Of a stretch of 38,355 nucleotides of DNA, positions 9,056 to 16,056 are shown piece after piece (the first letter of the stretch is position 1; each line of letters begins with the position of its first letter). Position numbers and translations under genes: made by a program. The notes beneath the pieces are model-generated. The model saw only the letters and a list, made by a program, of their open reading frames with translations. It had not been told where the DNA came from and did not search any database. Origin of the DNA: Acidobacteriota bacterium (GTDB lineage Bacteria > Acidobacteriota > Thermoanaerobaculia > Multivoradales > Multivoraceae); contig JAPOVF010000376.1 of NCBI GenBank assembly GCA_026708285.1, positions 1-38,355 on the forward strand, given 5' to 3'.

Positions 9056-10441
9056 GTGGGCGTCGAGAGCTTCCGCAACATCTTTGCGATTCCGGACCTC
9101 CGGAATCGGGTGTTGTTCATGTTCGGCCTGTTGGCGGTCTACCGGATCGGCTGCATCATTCCGACGCCGGGGATCGATCCCCAGGCCCTGCTCGAGTTCA
9201 TGAACCAGATGCAGGGCACCGTGCTGGGGTTCGTCAACACGTTCACCGGCGGCAGTCTGGGCCGGGTGGCCATCTTCGCTCTCGGCATCATGCCGTACAT
9301 CTCGGCATCCATCATCCTGCAACTGCTGACCGTCGTCTCGCCCCATCTCGAGAAGCTCTCGAAGGAAGGCGAGATGGGCCGGCGGAAGATCACCCAGTAC
9401 ACGCGTTACGGCACCGTGGTCATCTCGATCATCCAGGGCACGAGCATCGCCTTCTTCCTGGAGAACCTGACCTCGCCGGGAGGCGCGCCACTGGTTCTGG
9501 ACCCCGGCCTCGGGTTCAAGTTCATGACGGTACTTACCTTGACCACGGGCTGCGCCTTCGTGATGTGGCTGGGCGAGCAGATCAGCGAGCGCGGCATCGG
9601 CAACGGCATCTCGCTGATCATCTTCGCCGGCATCGTGGTGGGGCTTCCGGGCGCCGTGCTCAACCTCTTCAGCCAGCTTCAGAGCGGCGCGATGTCCCTG
9701 CTCAAGATCCTCTTCCTCTCAGGGTTCATGCTGGTGGTCGTCGCCTTCATCGTCTACATGGAGCGAGCGCAGCGTCGCATTCCGGTGCAGTACGCGAAGC
9801 GGATCGTCGGCCGGCGCCAGTATGGCGGGCAGAGCACCTACCTGCCGCTCCGGGTGAACACCGGCGGCGTGATCCCGGTCATCTTCGCCAGTTCCGTCGT
9901 CACCGTGCCGGCCACGGTGGCGCAGATGATCCAGTACGAGCCGGTGCAGCGCATCGCCGCCGCGCTGCAGTGGGGTCAGCCGATCTACTACCTGCTCTAC
10001 GTGGCGGCGATCATCTTCTTCTGCTACTTCTACGTGTCGATCATCTTCAATCCGAACGATCTCGCCGAGAACATGCGGAAGTACGGGGGGTTCATTCCCG
10101 GCATCCGGTCCGGCAGACGCACGTCGGAGTACATCGACCGCGTGTTGACCCGTCTGACCCTGGTCGGCTCGTTGTACCTGGCCGGCGTCTCCGTGCTACC
10201 CGAGTTCCTGATCGCCGGCTTCAAGGTCGGGGGGCTCCCCTTCATCGGCTCCACCCTGGACAACTACGCGCCCCTGTGGCTGACCGAGGGCATGGGGATC
10301 AACTTCTACTTCGGCGGCACATCGCTCCTGATCGTCGTCAGCGTGGCGATGGACACGCTGCAACAGATCGAGAGCCAGCTCGTCATGCGCAACTACGAGG
10401 GCTTCATGAAGCGGGGCCGGATCAAGGGACGCCGTGGCTGA
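9056..10441 (+). CDS. secY: protein translocase subunit SecY
   Basis: SecY is the central pore subunit of the Sec translocon in the inner membrane, exporting or inserting proteins with SecE, SecG and SecA. The 461-residue protein has about ten hydrophobic segments. It carries the usual SecY patterns: YRIGCIIPTPGID in the first segment, FALGIMPYISASIILQLL in the second, GERGIGNGIS-type sequence (SERGIGNGISLIIFAGIV) and IPVQYAKRIVGRRQYGGQST in the cytosolic loop. GTG 9056 is preceded by GAGGGAG. The end overlaps adk by eight bases, as in the common secY-adk arrangement. Confidence 0.97.
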   Translation: MGVESFRNIFAIPDLRNRVLFMFGLLAVYRIGCIIPTPGIDPQALLEFMNQMQGTVLGFVNTFTGGSLGRVAIFALGIMPYISASIILQLLTVVSPHLEKLSKEGEMGRRKITQYTRYGTVVISIIQGTSIAFFLENLTSPGGAPLVLDPGLGFKFMTVLTLTTGCAFVMWLGEQISERGIGNGISLIIFAGIVVGLPGAVLNLFSQLQSGAMSLLKILFLSGFMLVVVAFIVYMERAQRRIPVQYAKRIVGRRQYGGQSTYLPLRVNTGGVIPVIFASSVVTVPATVAQMIQYEPVQRIAAALQWGQPIYYLLYVAAIIFFCYFYVSIIFNPNDLAENMRKYGGFIPGIRSGRRTSEYIDRVLTRLTLVGSLYLAGVSVLPEFLIAGFKVGGLPFIGSTLDNYAPLWLTEGMGINFYFGGTSLLIVVSVAMDTLQQIESQLVMRNYEGFMKRGRIKGRRG

Positions 10442-11027
10442 CTCCCTTCGCATCGTGATGCTCGGAGCTCCGGGTTGCGGCAAGGGCACGCAGGCAGAGC
10501 GCTTGCAGGCCTCGCTCGGCGTGCCCGCGATCTCGACCGGAGACATGCTGCGGGCGGCCGTCGCGGCCGGCAGCGAGCTCGGCCGGCGGGTCAAGGACGT
10601 GATGGCTTCCGGCGCCCTGGTCGACGACGATCTGATGGCCGACGTGGTGCGTGACCGGCTGAGCCAGGCGGACGCCAGGGGCGGCTTCCTGCTGGACGGC
10701 TACCCCCGCACGGCGCCGCAGGCCGAGACGCTTGGTGATATTCTCGACGGCTACGAACTCGACCACGTGGTGACGATCGACGTTCCGGACGAAGTCCTCA
10801 TCGAACGGATCGTGCTGCGAGGCCGGGGCGTAGACGACCGCGAAGACGTGGTTCGCGAACGGTTGCAAGTCTACGCCGCGCAGACGGAGCCGCTGATCGC
10901 GCACTACGAGGCGCTGGGGCTCCTGCGCAGGGTCCAGGGCAACTTTCCCATCGAACAGGTGACGGCCGCGATCGAAGCGGCGCTTGCCGAAGCGGAAGAG
11001 GGCAACGGAACGAAGGGAACGCTGTGA
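10434..11027 (+). CDS. adk: adenylate kinase
   Basis: Adenylate kinase converts ATP plus AMP to two ADP and keeps adenine nucleotides balanced. The 197-residue product has a P-loop [10 protein letters not shown] at residues 11-20, the AMP-binding STGDMLR and the FLLDGYPRT segment. The LID is short ([13 protein letters not shown]) with no zinc-binding cysteines, so this is the short-lid form. It starts at a GTG inside the end of secY. The map gene that often follows is absent, and infA comes next with a four-base overlap. Confidence 0.95.
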   Translation: MADSLRIVMLGAPGCGKGTQAERLQASLGVPAISTGDMLRAAVAAGSELGRRVKDVMASGALVDDDLMADVVRDRLSQADARGGFLLDGYPRTAPQAETLGDILDGYELDHVVTIDVPDEVLIERIVLRGRGVDDREDVVRERLQVYAAQTEPLIAHYEALGLLRRVQGNFPIEQVTAAIEAALAEAEEGNGTKGTL

Positions 11028-11245
11028 AGAAGGAAGAGGCGATCGAGGTCGAGGCAACCGTGGTGGAGACGCTGCCGAATGCGGTCTTCAAGGTCGAACT
11101 GGACAACAAGCACCAGGCCCTGGCCCACATCTCGGGAAAGATGCGCAAGCACTTCATCCGCATTCTCCCGGGAGATCGCGTTCTGGTCGAACTCTCGCCC
11201 TACGACCCCGGCCGTGGCCGGATCGTGTACAGGCTGCGGACCTGA
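11024..11245 (+). CDS. infA: translation initiation factor IF-1
   Basis: IF-1 is a small OB-fold protein that blocks the A site during 30S initiation. The 73-residue product matches the family length and shows [39 protein letters not shown] and [18 protein letters not shown]. It begins at a GTG overlapping the adk stop (GTGA). It lies before rpmJ as in most bacteria. Confidence 0.96.
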   Translation: MKKEEAIEVEATVVETLPNAVFKVELDNKHQALAHISGKMRKHFIRILPGDRVLVELSPYDPGRGRIVYRLRT

Positions 11246-11275
11246 CGGTCGGTTGGGCACTCGAGGAGAACGAGG

Positions 11276-11389
11276 ATGAAGGTACGAGCATCGGTGAAGA
11301 GGATGTGCGTGAAGTGCAAGGTCGTCCGCCGCCGCGGAGTGATCCGCGTCATCTGTGAGAACCCCAAGCACAAGCAGCGGCAGGGCTGA
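11276..11389 (+). CDS. rpmJ: 50S ribosomal protein L36, zinc-binding form
   Basis: This 37-residue gene encodes [20 protein letters not shown] followed by [17 protein letters not shown]. It is the zinc-ribbon (C+) form: cysteines at 11, 14 and 27 and histidine at 32 give the usual CxxC...C...H ligands. L36 joins the 50S late, near helices of 23S domains II and V. GAGGA just before the ATG and more GAGGAG-type sequence upstream give a strong ribosome-binding site. Its place between infA and rpsM is conserved. Confidence 0.96.
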   Translation: MKVRASVKRMCVKCKVVRRRGVIRVICENPKHKQRQG

Positions 11390-11409
11390 GAAGGACGGGA
11401 GAGACTGGC

Positions 11410-11790
11410 ATGGCGAGAATCGCGGGCATCGATCTACCGCAGAACAAGCAGGTCGGCATCGGCCTTACCTACATCTACGGCATCGGCCGCTCACGGGCGC
11501 TGACGCTGCTCGATCAGGCGGGTGTTGGCGCCGAGATCAAGGTGAGGGACCTGACCGAGGACGAGACCGGACGCATCCGCCGGGTCGTTCAGGAAGCGGG
11601 ATCGGTCGAGGGGGATCTGCGCAAGGAAGTGACCCAGAGCATCAAGCGGCTGATGGAGATCGGCAGTTACCGCGGCGTCCGGCATCGCAAGAGCCTGCCC
11701 GTCAGGGGGCAGCGCACGCACACCAACGCCCGGACCCGCAAGGGACCGCGGCGTGCCACCGTGGCCGGCAAGAAGAAGGTCGGAAAGTAG
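11410..11790 (+). CDS. rpsM: 30S ribosomal protein S13
   Basis: S13 lies in the 30S head, bridges to the 50S and contacts P-site tRNA through its basic tail. The 126-residue product shows [28 protein letters not shown] and the C-terminal [24 protein letters not shown] signature with [11 protein letters not shown]. It opens the alpha-operon part (rpsM-rpsK-rpoA-rplQ) and is followed by rpsK after 19 bases. Confidence 0.97.
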   Translation: MARIAGIDLPQNKQVGIGLTYIYGIGRSRALTLLDQAGVGAEIKVRDLTEDETGRIRRVVQEAGSVEGDLRKEVTQSIKRLMEIGSYRGVRHRKSLPVRGQRTHTNARTRKGPRRATVAGKKKVGK

Positions 11791-11809
11791 GCGAGAAAGG
11801 GCTACCCAG

Positions 11810-12187
11810 ATGGCAAAGGCGAGGAAGAAGGAAAAGCGCGTCGTGCCCCACGCCGTGGCGCACGTCAACGCGACCTTCAACAACACACTGGTCTGCATCA
11901 GCGATCCGGACGGCAACGTTCTGACGTGGTCGTCGTCGGGCCGAAACGGTTTCAAGGGATCGAGGAAGGGAACGCCGTTCGCGGCCCAGGTCGCCGCGCA
12001 GGCGGTCGGCTATCAGGCCAAGGACCTCGGCGTCCGGTCGGTCGACGTGCTGGTCAAGGGTCCGGGAGGCGGCCGCGAATCGGCCGTCAGAGCCCTTCAG
12101 GCCACTGGCATCAGCATCCGATCGATCCGCGACGTGACGCCGATTCCGCACAACGGCTGCCGCCCCCGTAAGCGGCGTCGAGTCTAG
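11810..12187 (+). CDS. rpsK: 30S ribosomal protein S11
   Basis: S11 sits on the 30S platform near the Shine-Dalgarno helix. The 125-residue product begins [20 protein letters not shown] and has [40 protein letters not shown] and the [19 protein letters not shown] end. The frame is open further upstream inside rpsM, but ATG 11810 gives the conserved start, with GAAAGG nine bases before it. Normally rpsD follows, but here the next gene is rpoA after 79 bases. Confidence 0.97.
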   Translation: MAKARKKEKRVVPHAVAHVNATFNNTLVCISDPDGNVLTWSSSGRNGFKGSRKGTPFAAQVAAQAVGYQAKDLGVRSVDVLVKGPGGGRESAVRALQATGISIRSIRDVTPIPHNGCRPRKRRRV

Positions 12188-12256
12188 ACCCGCAACGCTT
12201 CGCCGGTAACCGAACCGAGACATCAACGTTTCAACCTGGAACGCAATCGAGATTGT

Positions 12257-12261
12257 AGGAG
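12257..12261 (+). promoter_or_regulatory. Shine-Dalgarno sequence of rpoA
   Basis: AGGAG ends five bases before ATG 12267 and overlaps the first base of the in-frame GTG at 12261. This decides for the ATG as the rpoA start. Confidence 0.6.
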
Positions 12262-12266
12262 TGAAC

Positions 12267-13253
12267 ATGCTCTGGAAGGGATTCCAACGCCCGAAGCGGG
12301 TCGAAATCGATACCGAGACCCTGACCGATACCTACGGAAAATTCTCGGCTCAGCCGTTCGAACGCGGCTTCGGCGCCACGGTCGGCAACGCGTTGCGCCG
12401 CAGCCTCCTCGCGGCAATCGAGGGCGCGGCGATCACCGCGGTGCGGATCGACGGTGCGCTGCACGAGTTCTCTTCACTCGAAGGGGTCGTGGAGGACACG
12501 ACGGACATCATTCTGAACCTGAAGCAGGTGCCGCTACGCTCGTTCGACGACACGACGCGGGTCATCACGCTGGACGTGACGGGCCCGCGGGAAGTGACGG
12601 CGGGTGACTTCAACGGCGACGCGAGCGTCGAGATTCGCGACCCGAACAGCAGGGTGGCGACGCTGAACGAACGGGGCCGGCTCCGCCTCGAGGCGCAGGT
12701 CAAGAACGGACGCGGCTACGTCGGCGCGGACCGCAACCTGGATGAGTCGATGGGCATCGGCTGGATCCCGCTCGACTCCGTCCACAGCCCGGTGAAGCGC
12801 GTGAACTATCGCGTGGAGGCGGCGCGACTTGGCCGGACCACCGACTTCGAGCGGTTGGTCTTCGAAGTCTGGACAGACGGCACGGTGACGCCGGAAGAGG
12901 CGGTATCCCGCGCCGGCACCCTGCTGCGCGACCACCTGACGATCTTCATCGATGCCGAGGAGAGTCTGGTCGTCGAAGTGGCGGCCGAGGAGGAAGTCGA
13001 TGGCGGCGATATCAGCGCCCTGCTCCTGAAGGAGATCGACGATCTGAACCTGAGTGTTCGCTCGGCGAACTGCCTGAGAAACGCCAATATCAACACGGTT
13101 GGCGACCTCGTCGTGCGGAGCGAGAAGGAGATGCTGGAGACGAAGAACTTCGGCCGCAAGTCGCTCGAAGAGATCCAGAAGGTGCTCGACAGGATGGGAC
13201 TGACCTTCGGCATGGAGCTTCCGGAGAACGCGGAGAGCGGCGTCCAGGCCTGA
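12267..13253 (+). CDS. rpoA: DNA-directed RNA polymerase subunit alpha
   Basis: The alpha subunit dimerises to nucleate RNA polymerase assembly, and its C-terminal domain binds UP elements and activators. The 328-residue product has an N-terminal domain (residues about 1-230) with GFGATVGNALRRSLLAAIEG and EFSSLEGVVEDTTDIILNLK, and, after a linker, a C-terminal helix-hairpin-helix domain with LNLSVRSANCLRNANINTVG and TKNFGRKSLEEI. An AGGAG five bases before ATG 12267 favours it over the GTG at 12261. It lies between rpsK and rplQ; rpsD, usually before it, is absent. Confidence 0.97.
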   Translation: MLWKGFQRPKRVEIDTETLTDTYGKFSAQPFERGFGATVGNALRRSLLAAIEGAAITAVRIDGALHEFSSLEGVVEDTTDIILNLKQVPLRSFDDTTRVITLDVTGPREVTAGDFNGDASVEIRDPNSRVATLNERGRLRLEAQVKNGRGYVGADRNLDESMGIGWIPLDSVHSPVKRVNYRVEAARLGRTTDFERLVFEVWTDGTVTPEEAVSRAGTLLRDHLTIFIDAEESLVVEVAAEEEVDGGDISALLLKEIDDLNLSVRSANCLRNANINTVGDLVVRSEKEMLETKNFGRKSLEEIQKVLDRMGLTFGMELPENAESGVQA

Positions 13254-13295
13254 CGGCCCCTGGACCGCCTTCGAGCTTCCCGCAAAGGAGCGAAG

Positions 13296-13658
13296 ATGCG
13301 TCACGGAATTGGCTACAAGAAACTGGGCCGGACGACGGCCCACCGGCGGGCAATGTTCCGCAACCAGCTCGCCTCCCTGGTGGAGCACGGCAGGATCCAC
13401 ACCACCCTGGCCAAGGCCAAGGCCCTGCGCCCGGTCGCCGAGAAGGTGATCACGCGGAGCCGCGACGACTCTGTCCACGCCCGGCGCCTGGTACGCCGCT
13501 GGCTCCCGAATCGCGACCACGTCAAGAAGCTCTTCGACGAGATCGCCCCCCGCTACGCCGACCGCCCCGGCGGCTACCTCCGCATCACGAAGCTCGGCCC
13601 CCGCCGAGGCGACGCCGCCGAACGCGCCGTCATCGAGTTCGTCGACACCGACGAGTAG
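13296..13658 (+). CDS. rplQ: 50S ribosomal protein L17
   Basis: L17 is a 50S protein next to the tunnel exit. The 120-residue product begins MRHGIGYKKLGRTTAHRRAM, continues FRNQLASLVEHGRIHTTLAK with AKALRPVAEKVITRSR, and ends with the RITKLGPRRGDAAERAVIEF part, all typical. It is the last gene of the ribosomal cluster and is followed by two short hairpins and then by the accessory island. Confidence 0.97.
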   Translation: MRHGIGYKKLGRTTAHRRAMFRNQLASLVEHGRIHTTLAKAKALRPVAEKVITRSRDDSVHARRLVRRWLPNRDHVKKLFDEIAPRYADRPGGYLRITKLGPRRGDAAERAVIEFVDTDE

Positions 13659-13662
13659 CGGT

Positions 13663-13679
13663 GCCGGCCTTCGGCCGGC
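13663..13679 (+). terminator. hairpin after rplQ, possible terminator
   Basis: A fully self-complementary GCCGGCC/GGCCGGC stem with a TTC loop starts five bases after the rplQ stop and is followed by GCGTGTTTCTG, a weak T-rich tail. It is a plausible factor-independent terminator of the ribosomal operon, although the U tract is poor. A second, shorter hairpin of the same type follows at 13691-13705. Confidence 0.5.
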
Positions 13680-13690
13680 GCGTGTTTCTG

Positions 13691-13705
13691 GCCGCCTTCG
13701 GCGGC
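13691..13705 (+). terminator. second hairpin after rplQ
   Basis: A perfect GCCGCC/GGCGGC stem with a TTC loop. It lies 11 bases after the first hairpin and has no T run behind it. It may reinforce termination or protect the 3' end of the message. Confidence 0.35.
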
Positions 13706-13734
13706 AGAGTGGCGCGACGGCGTCGGTTGCACCC

Positions 13735-13909
13735 GCCTGCCGCGGGCCGAAGGAGGGGGTCCCAGCGGACGCTCGCACTTTCTGAGTAGATGAGAGGGGG
13801 GTGCTCGCTTCGGTCGGCTACGCTCCGGTTTGGCGTCGGACGATGAGTGGGCGTCGACCGTCGCTTGCCGACAGCCCGCTGGGACCCCCTCCTTCGGCCC
13901 CCGGCAGGC
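13735..13909. repeat. 34-base inverted repeat with 107-base spacer
   Basis: The arm at 13735-13768 and the arm at 13876-13909 are reverse complements over 34 bases with a single mismatch (position 13743 against its partner). Both contain the block GGGCCGAAGGAGG or its complement. As RNA this would form a long, very stable stem. It could be a miniature mobile element, a transcription end structure or an island boundary site. No flanking target duplication was found by eye. Confidence 0.75.
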
Positions 13910-13918
13910 TGGAGGTCG
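13792..13918 (+). repeat. dispersed intergenic repeat, copy A
   Basis: This stretch aligns, with one 14-base insertion and scattered mismatches, to the complement of 19711-19821. Shared blocks include TGGCGTCGGACGA (13831-13843), CCCTCCTTCGGCCC (13887-13900) and TCGCTTCGGTC. The two copies bracket the accessory island in opposite orientation. Each lies just downstream of the 3' end of the flanking chromosomal gene (rplQ here). Confidence 0.7.
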
Positions 13919-13990
13919 TCTGTCAGCACCACATCGGAGCCAGGCCACTCCTGGACGCCGAAGTTCCCTCCGAGCGAACCTTCGGAGCTT

Positions 13991-14245
13991 CTACGTCGGA
14001 CCGCACGAGCGGGTGTGCTCGTCTTCGCCGCGTTGCCTTCGCACCCAGGCTGCCGGATCCTCGTCCCAGTCGTGGCCCGTATCCGGGATCGACCCGAGCG
14101 CGCTCTCGATGTCCTCCCAGCGTCGCCGATCGTCGGCGAGCCCGAGCCGGATCAGATGCGCGATGTAGGCGCATCGCTGCCGGGGACCGACACGCCGGTC
14201 GAGTTCCGCCACCAGTTCGTCGTCCAATGCGATGTGCAAACGCAT
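13991..14245 (-). CDS. ribbon-helix-helix antitoxin-like protein
   Basis: The 84-residue product begins MRLHIALDDELVAELDRRVG, a beta-strand and helix pattern typical of ribbon-helix-helix proteins. It continues with a helix (RCAYIAHLIRLGLADDRRRW) and an acidic tail containing SIPDTGHDWDEDPAAWVRRQ. From memory this resembles VapB-type antitoxins that precede PIN-domain toxins. RHH antitoxins bind their own promoter and neutralise the toxin. No toxin gene follows: the downstream DNA is the border repeat. A possible five-codon toxin start (GTG at 13932, MVLTD) is cut off at the repeat. The gene is probably an orphan or relic. The RHH fold call is fairly good; the toxin link is inference. Confidence 0.6.
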   Translation of the reverse strand: MRLHIALDDELVAELDRRVGPRQRCAYIAHLIRLGLADDRRRWEDIESALGSIPDTGHDWDEDPAAWVRRQRGEDEHTRSCGPT

Positions 14246-14393
14246 GGGCCGAAGTTAGCACGCACCCGCAGGCCGACAGCGGACTACGGACGACGATAGC
14301 AACCACGCACGCTAGTGCCGAACAGCGTCCCGATGCTACGGCCGGCCCTTACACGGCGCCTAAGTCATGGCGGCGGCGATCCAAGTCGGAAGA

Positions 14394-15395
14394 CTAGGTG
14401 ACCCCCAAGACACACAGAGGTGTCGCTACTTCAGCCCGAATGAACTCCATATGCAAGTCCCTTCTGGGCTCAATCTCCTCGTTCCGGTCCAACGGCACAA
14501 CCACTGTACCTCCGCAGCAAACGCCCTCTGTGCGACCGCGCGCGTAGATCCCACTAAGGTGTTCAATTCTACCTCTACTTGGCAGCACATCTGCACAGTG
14601 TTTGGACAGCTGCGTACACACCACGCGGGCTGCGGGGCTCACTTCCCGGAGCATCTCGACAATCTCGGGTTTGGGATTCTGTCCCTTCTTCCGACCGAAC
14701 GAGAAGACAACAACCGACGGCGACACGGCGGCGAGAAACCGCCTCGCGAACGCCCGCACCGATCCCGAACGCAGCCCGCCGCCGTGGTGCGGGAACACGA
14801 CAATCGCGGCCTCAGTACATTGCGGTGACGCGGCGAGCCAATTGTCGAGGCCAACCTCGTCTAGGTCCCCCGGCAGCAGTGCAACGTGCCGCCCACCGGC
14901 ACTGACTCGTATCACGGCACTCATCGAGTTCGTCCTGAGTTTCCGACCAGAGCGATCGGTGCTGCCTGCACTCTTCGCGGCTAGGTATCGACTCGGCGCC
15001 AACACCTCGATCTCCACGTCGTCGAACACCTCTCGACGGCCAGCCACGAGCTCGACATTGAACTCCAGACGACCTGCCCTGTGCTCTGAGTCCAACTCGT
15101 ACGCGAGATCGTCCCAAACCTCGGTCTTTGAAAGCGCACTCGCGTTGGCCACGACGCGATCCACAGTGACCTTTCTCGAACCGATTAGACTCAAGAGTCC
15201 AGCAATGTGATCTTCATCGGCGTGGGACAAGTAAACGCTCCGAATGCGCGTTAGCCCCTCCTGGAGCAAGAAATCGAGCAAAGAGCTGCCACGCGCCGCG
15301 TCAAAGACCACTACCTCATCCGTGCCAGCGTCCAAGACGGCACAGTTACCGTGACCTACGTCGAGAATACAGAGACGCCTCGAGGATCTCCCCAT
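14394..15395 (-). CDS. ComEC-like metallo-beta-lactamase-fold hydrolase
   Basis: The 333-residue protein begins MGRSSRRLCILDVGHGNCAV, the first strand pair of a ComEC/Rec2-type metallo-beta-lactamase fold. The metal-binding motif is SHADEDH at residues 57-63 (HxDxDH, the ComEC variant of HxHxDH). Later come LLPGDLDE, with the bridging aspartate, and FPHHGGG, with a further histidine ligand. There are no membrane segments, so unlike ComEC it is a soluble stand-alone enzyme. The substrate is unknown; nucleic acid or a phosphodiester signal is plausible. The ATG at 15395 is chosen because GGGAGG lies ten bases upstream and the fold begins there; the open frame runs 36 codons further upstream inside the receiver gene. 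It starts two bases after the receiver gene stop and is last in the four-gene operon. Confidence 0.8.
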   Translation of the reverse strand: MGRSSRRLCILDVGHGNCAVLDAGTDEVVVFDAARGSSLLDFLLQEGLTRIRSVYLSHADEDHIAGLLSLIGSRKVTVDRVVANASALSKTEVWDDLAYELDSEHRAGRLEFNVELVAGRREVFDDVEIEVLAPSRYLAAKSAGSTDRSGRKLRTNSMSAVIRVSAGGRHVALLPGDLDEVGLDNWLAASPQCTEAAIVVFPHHGGGLRSGSVRAFARRFLAAVSPSVVVFSFGRKKGQNPKPEIVEMLREVSPAARVVCTQLSKHCADVLPSRGRIEHLSGIYARGRTEGVCCGGTVVVPLDRNEEIEPRRDLHMEFIRAEVATPLCVLGVT

Positions 15396-15397
15396 GG

Positions 15398-16054
15398 CTA
15401 TGAGTCCTCCCAAGAATCGAAGAACATCTCTTCGTGGCAGTCCGCACCGATGTTCACCTGCGCGTGAAAGCGCCGACCCGGCGAGACGAGAGGCTGTAGC
15501 CAATCTGGAACACTATCTCGATCCAACGGGATCTTCTGGCGCGGATGAAACGCCGGAACGACGACGTAGATGTTACGGGTGCCTGGCTCCACGTCCGCAA
15601 CGCGCACAAGTGCACGCCACGGCCTCCGTTTCGGCTCGAACTCACCCCGCATCTCCAAGATGCAGGTACGCCACGCTTCCACCAAGGCGTCGGCATCAGG
15701 GCGATCGCTTGCAAGTCTTGCCGGTATGCACCGCAGATAGTCGCGTCGGATCTTCCCAAAGACGTCCGCAAGAGCAGAACAGAGCACGCCCGGAATCGCC
15801 TCTTTGAAACAACCATTCAGGAGTTCGTCACCCTCGCATGTGGAGTAGTTTCGTGCGCGTAGATGGTAGTCGCACACGAGGGCATCGGTGGGCCTGAGCT
15901 CTTCGAAGAAGTTGTCAGACTCGACCGGCCCCTCCACGGAGAGCGCCTCTAGCCCGAGGTCCTCGACGGAGTAGCCATAGGCGGTCCTTGCTCGGGGATC
16001 GTCATCAACGATAAGAACTCGCTCGATAGTGCGGCCTTCCACCTGCATCGTCAT
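15398..16054 (-). CDS. receiver-domain protein with unknown C-terminal domain
   Basis: The 218-residue protein has an N-terminal response-regulator receiver domain. LIVDDD at residues 15-19 gives the acidic pocket, CDYHL gives the phospho-acceptor aspartate at residue 62, and CSALAD gives the switch serine near 93. The usual lysine-proline near the end of the domain appears replaced (CIPARL). Residues from about 125 to 218 form a region I do not recognise, with RALVRVADVEPGTRNIYVVV and a DWLQPLVSPGRRFHAQVN segment. It is not a known DNA-binding output domain. GGGAG six bases upstream supports ATG 16054. The gene starts two bases after the kinase gene stop, so it is presumably the phosphotransfer partner of that kinase. 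Confidence 0.75.
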   Translation of the reverse strand: MTMQVEGRTIERVLIVDDDPRARTAYGYSVEDLGLEALSVEGPVESDNFFEELRPTDALVCDYHLRARNYSTCEGDELLNGCFKEAIPGVLCSALADVFGKIRRDYLRCIPARLASDRPDADALVEAWRTCILEMRGEFEPKRRPWRALVRVADVEPGTRNIYVVVPAFHPRQKIPLDRDSVPDWLQPLVSPGRRFHAQVNIGADCHEEMFFDSWEDS

Positions 16055-16056
16055 GT

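Larger units (their letters stand above)
13659..13990. other. intergenic border region, left side of the island
   Basis: No gene is supported here. The stretch holds two short GC-rich hairpins just after rplQ (13663-13679 and 13691-13705), then a 34-base inverted repeat separated by about 107 bases (13735-13909), most of which also belongs to a repeat found again at 19711-19821. Open frames through it (for example 13630-13932 on the - strand) have biased, low-complexity translations and no recognisable domain. Confidence 0.75.

Noticed and set aside
13630-13932. 100-codon open frame on the - strand in the left border
   Set aside because: After the first five codons it is low-complexity translation of the palindrome and of rplQ antisense; kept only as a possible toxin remnant.
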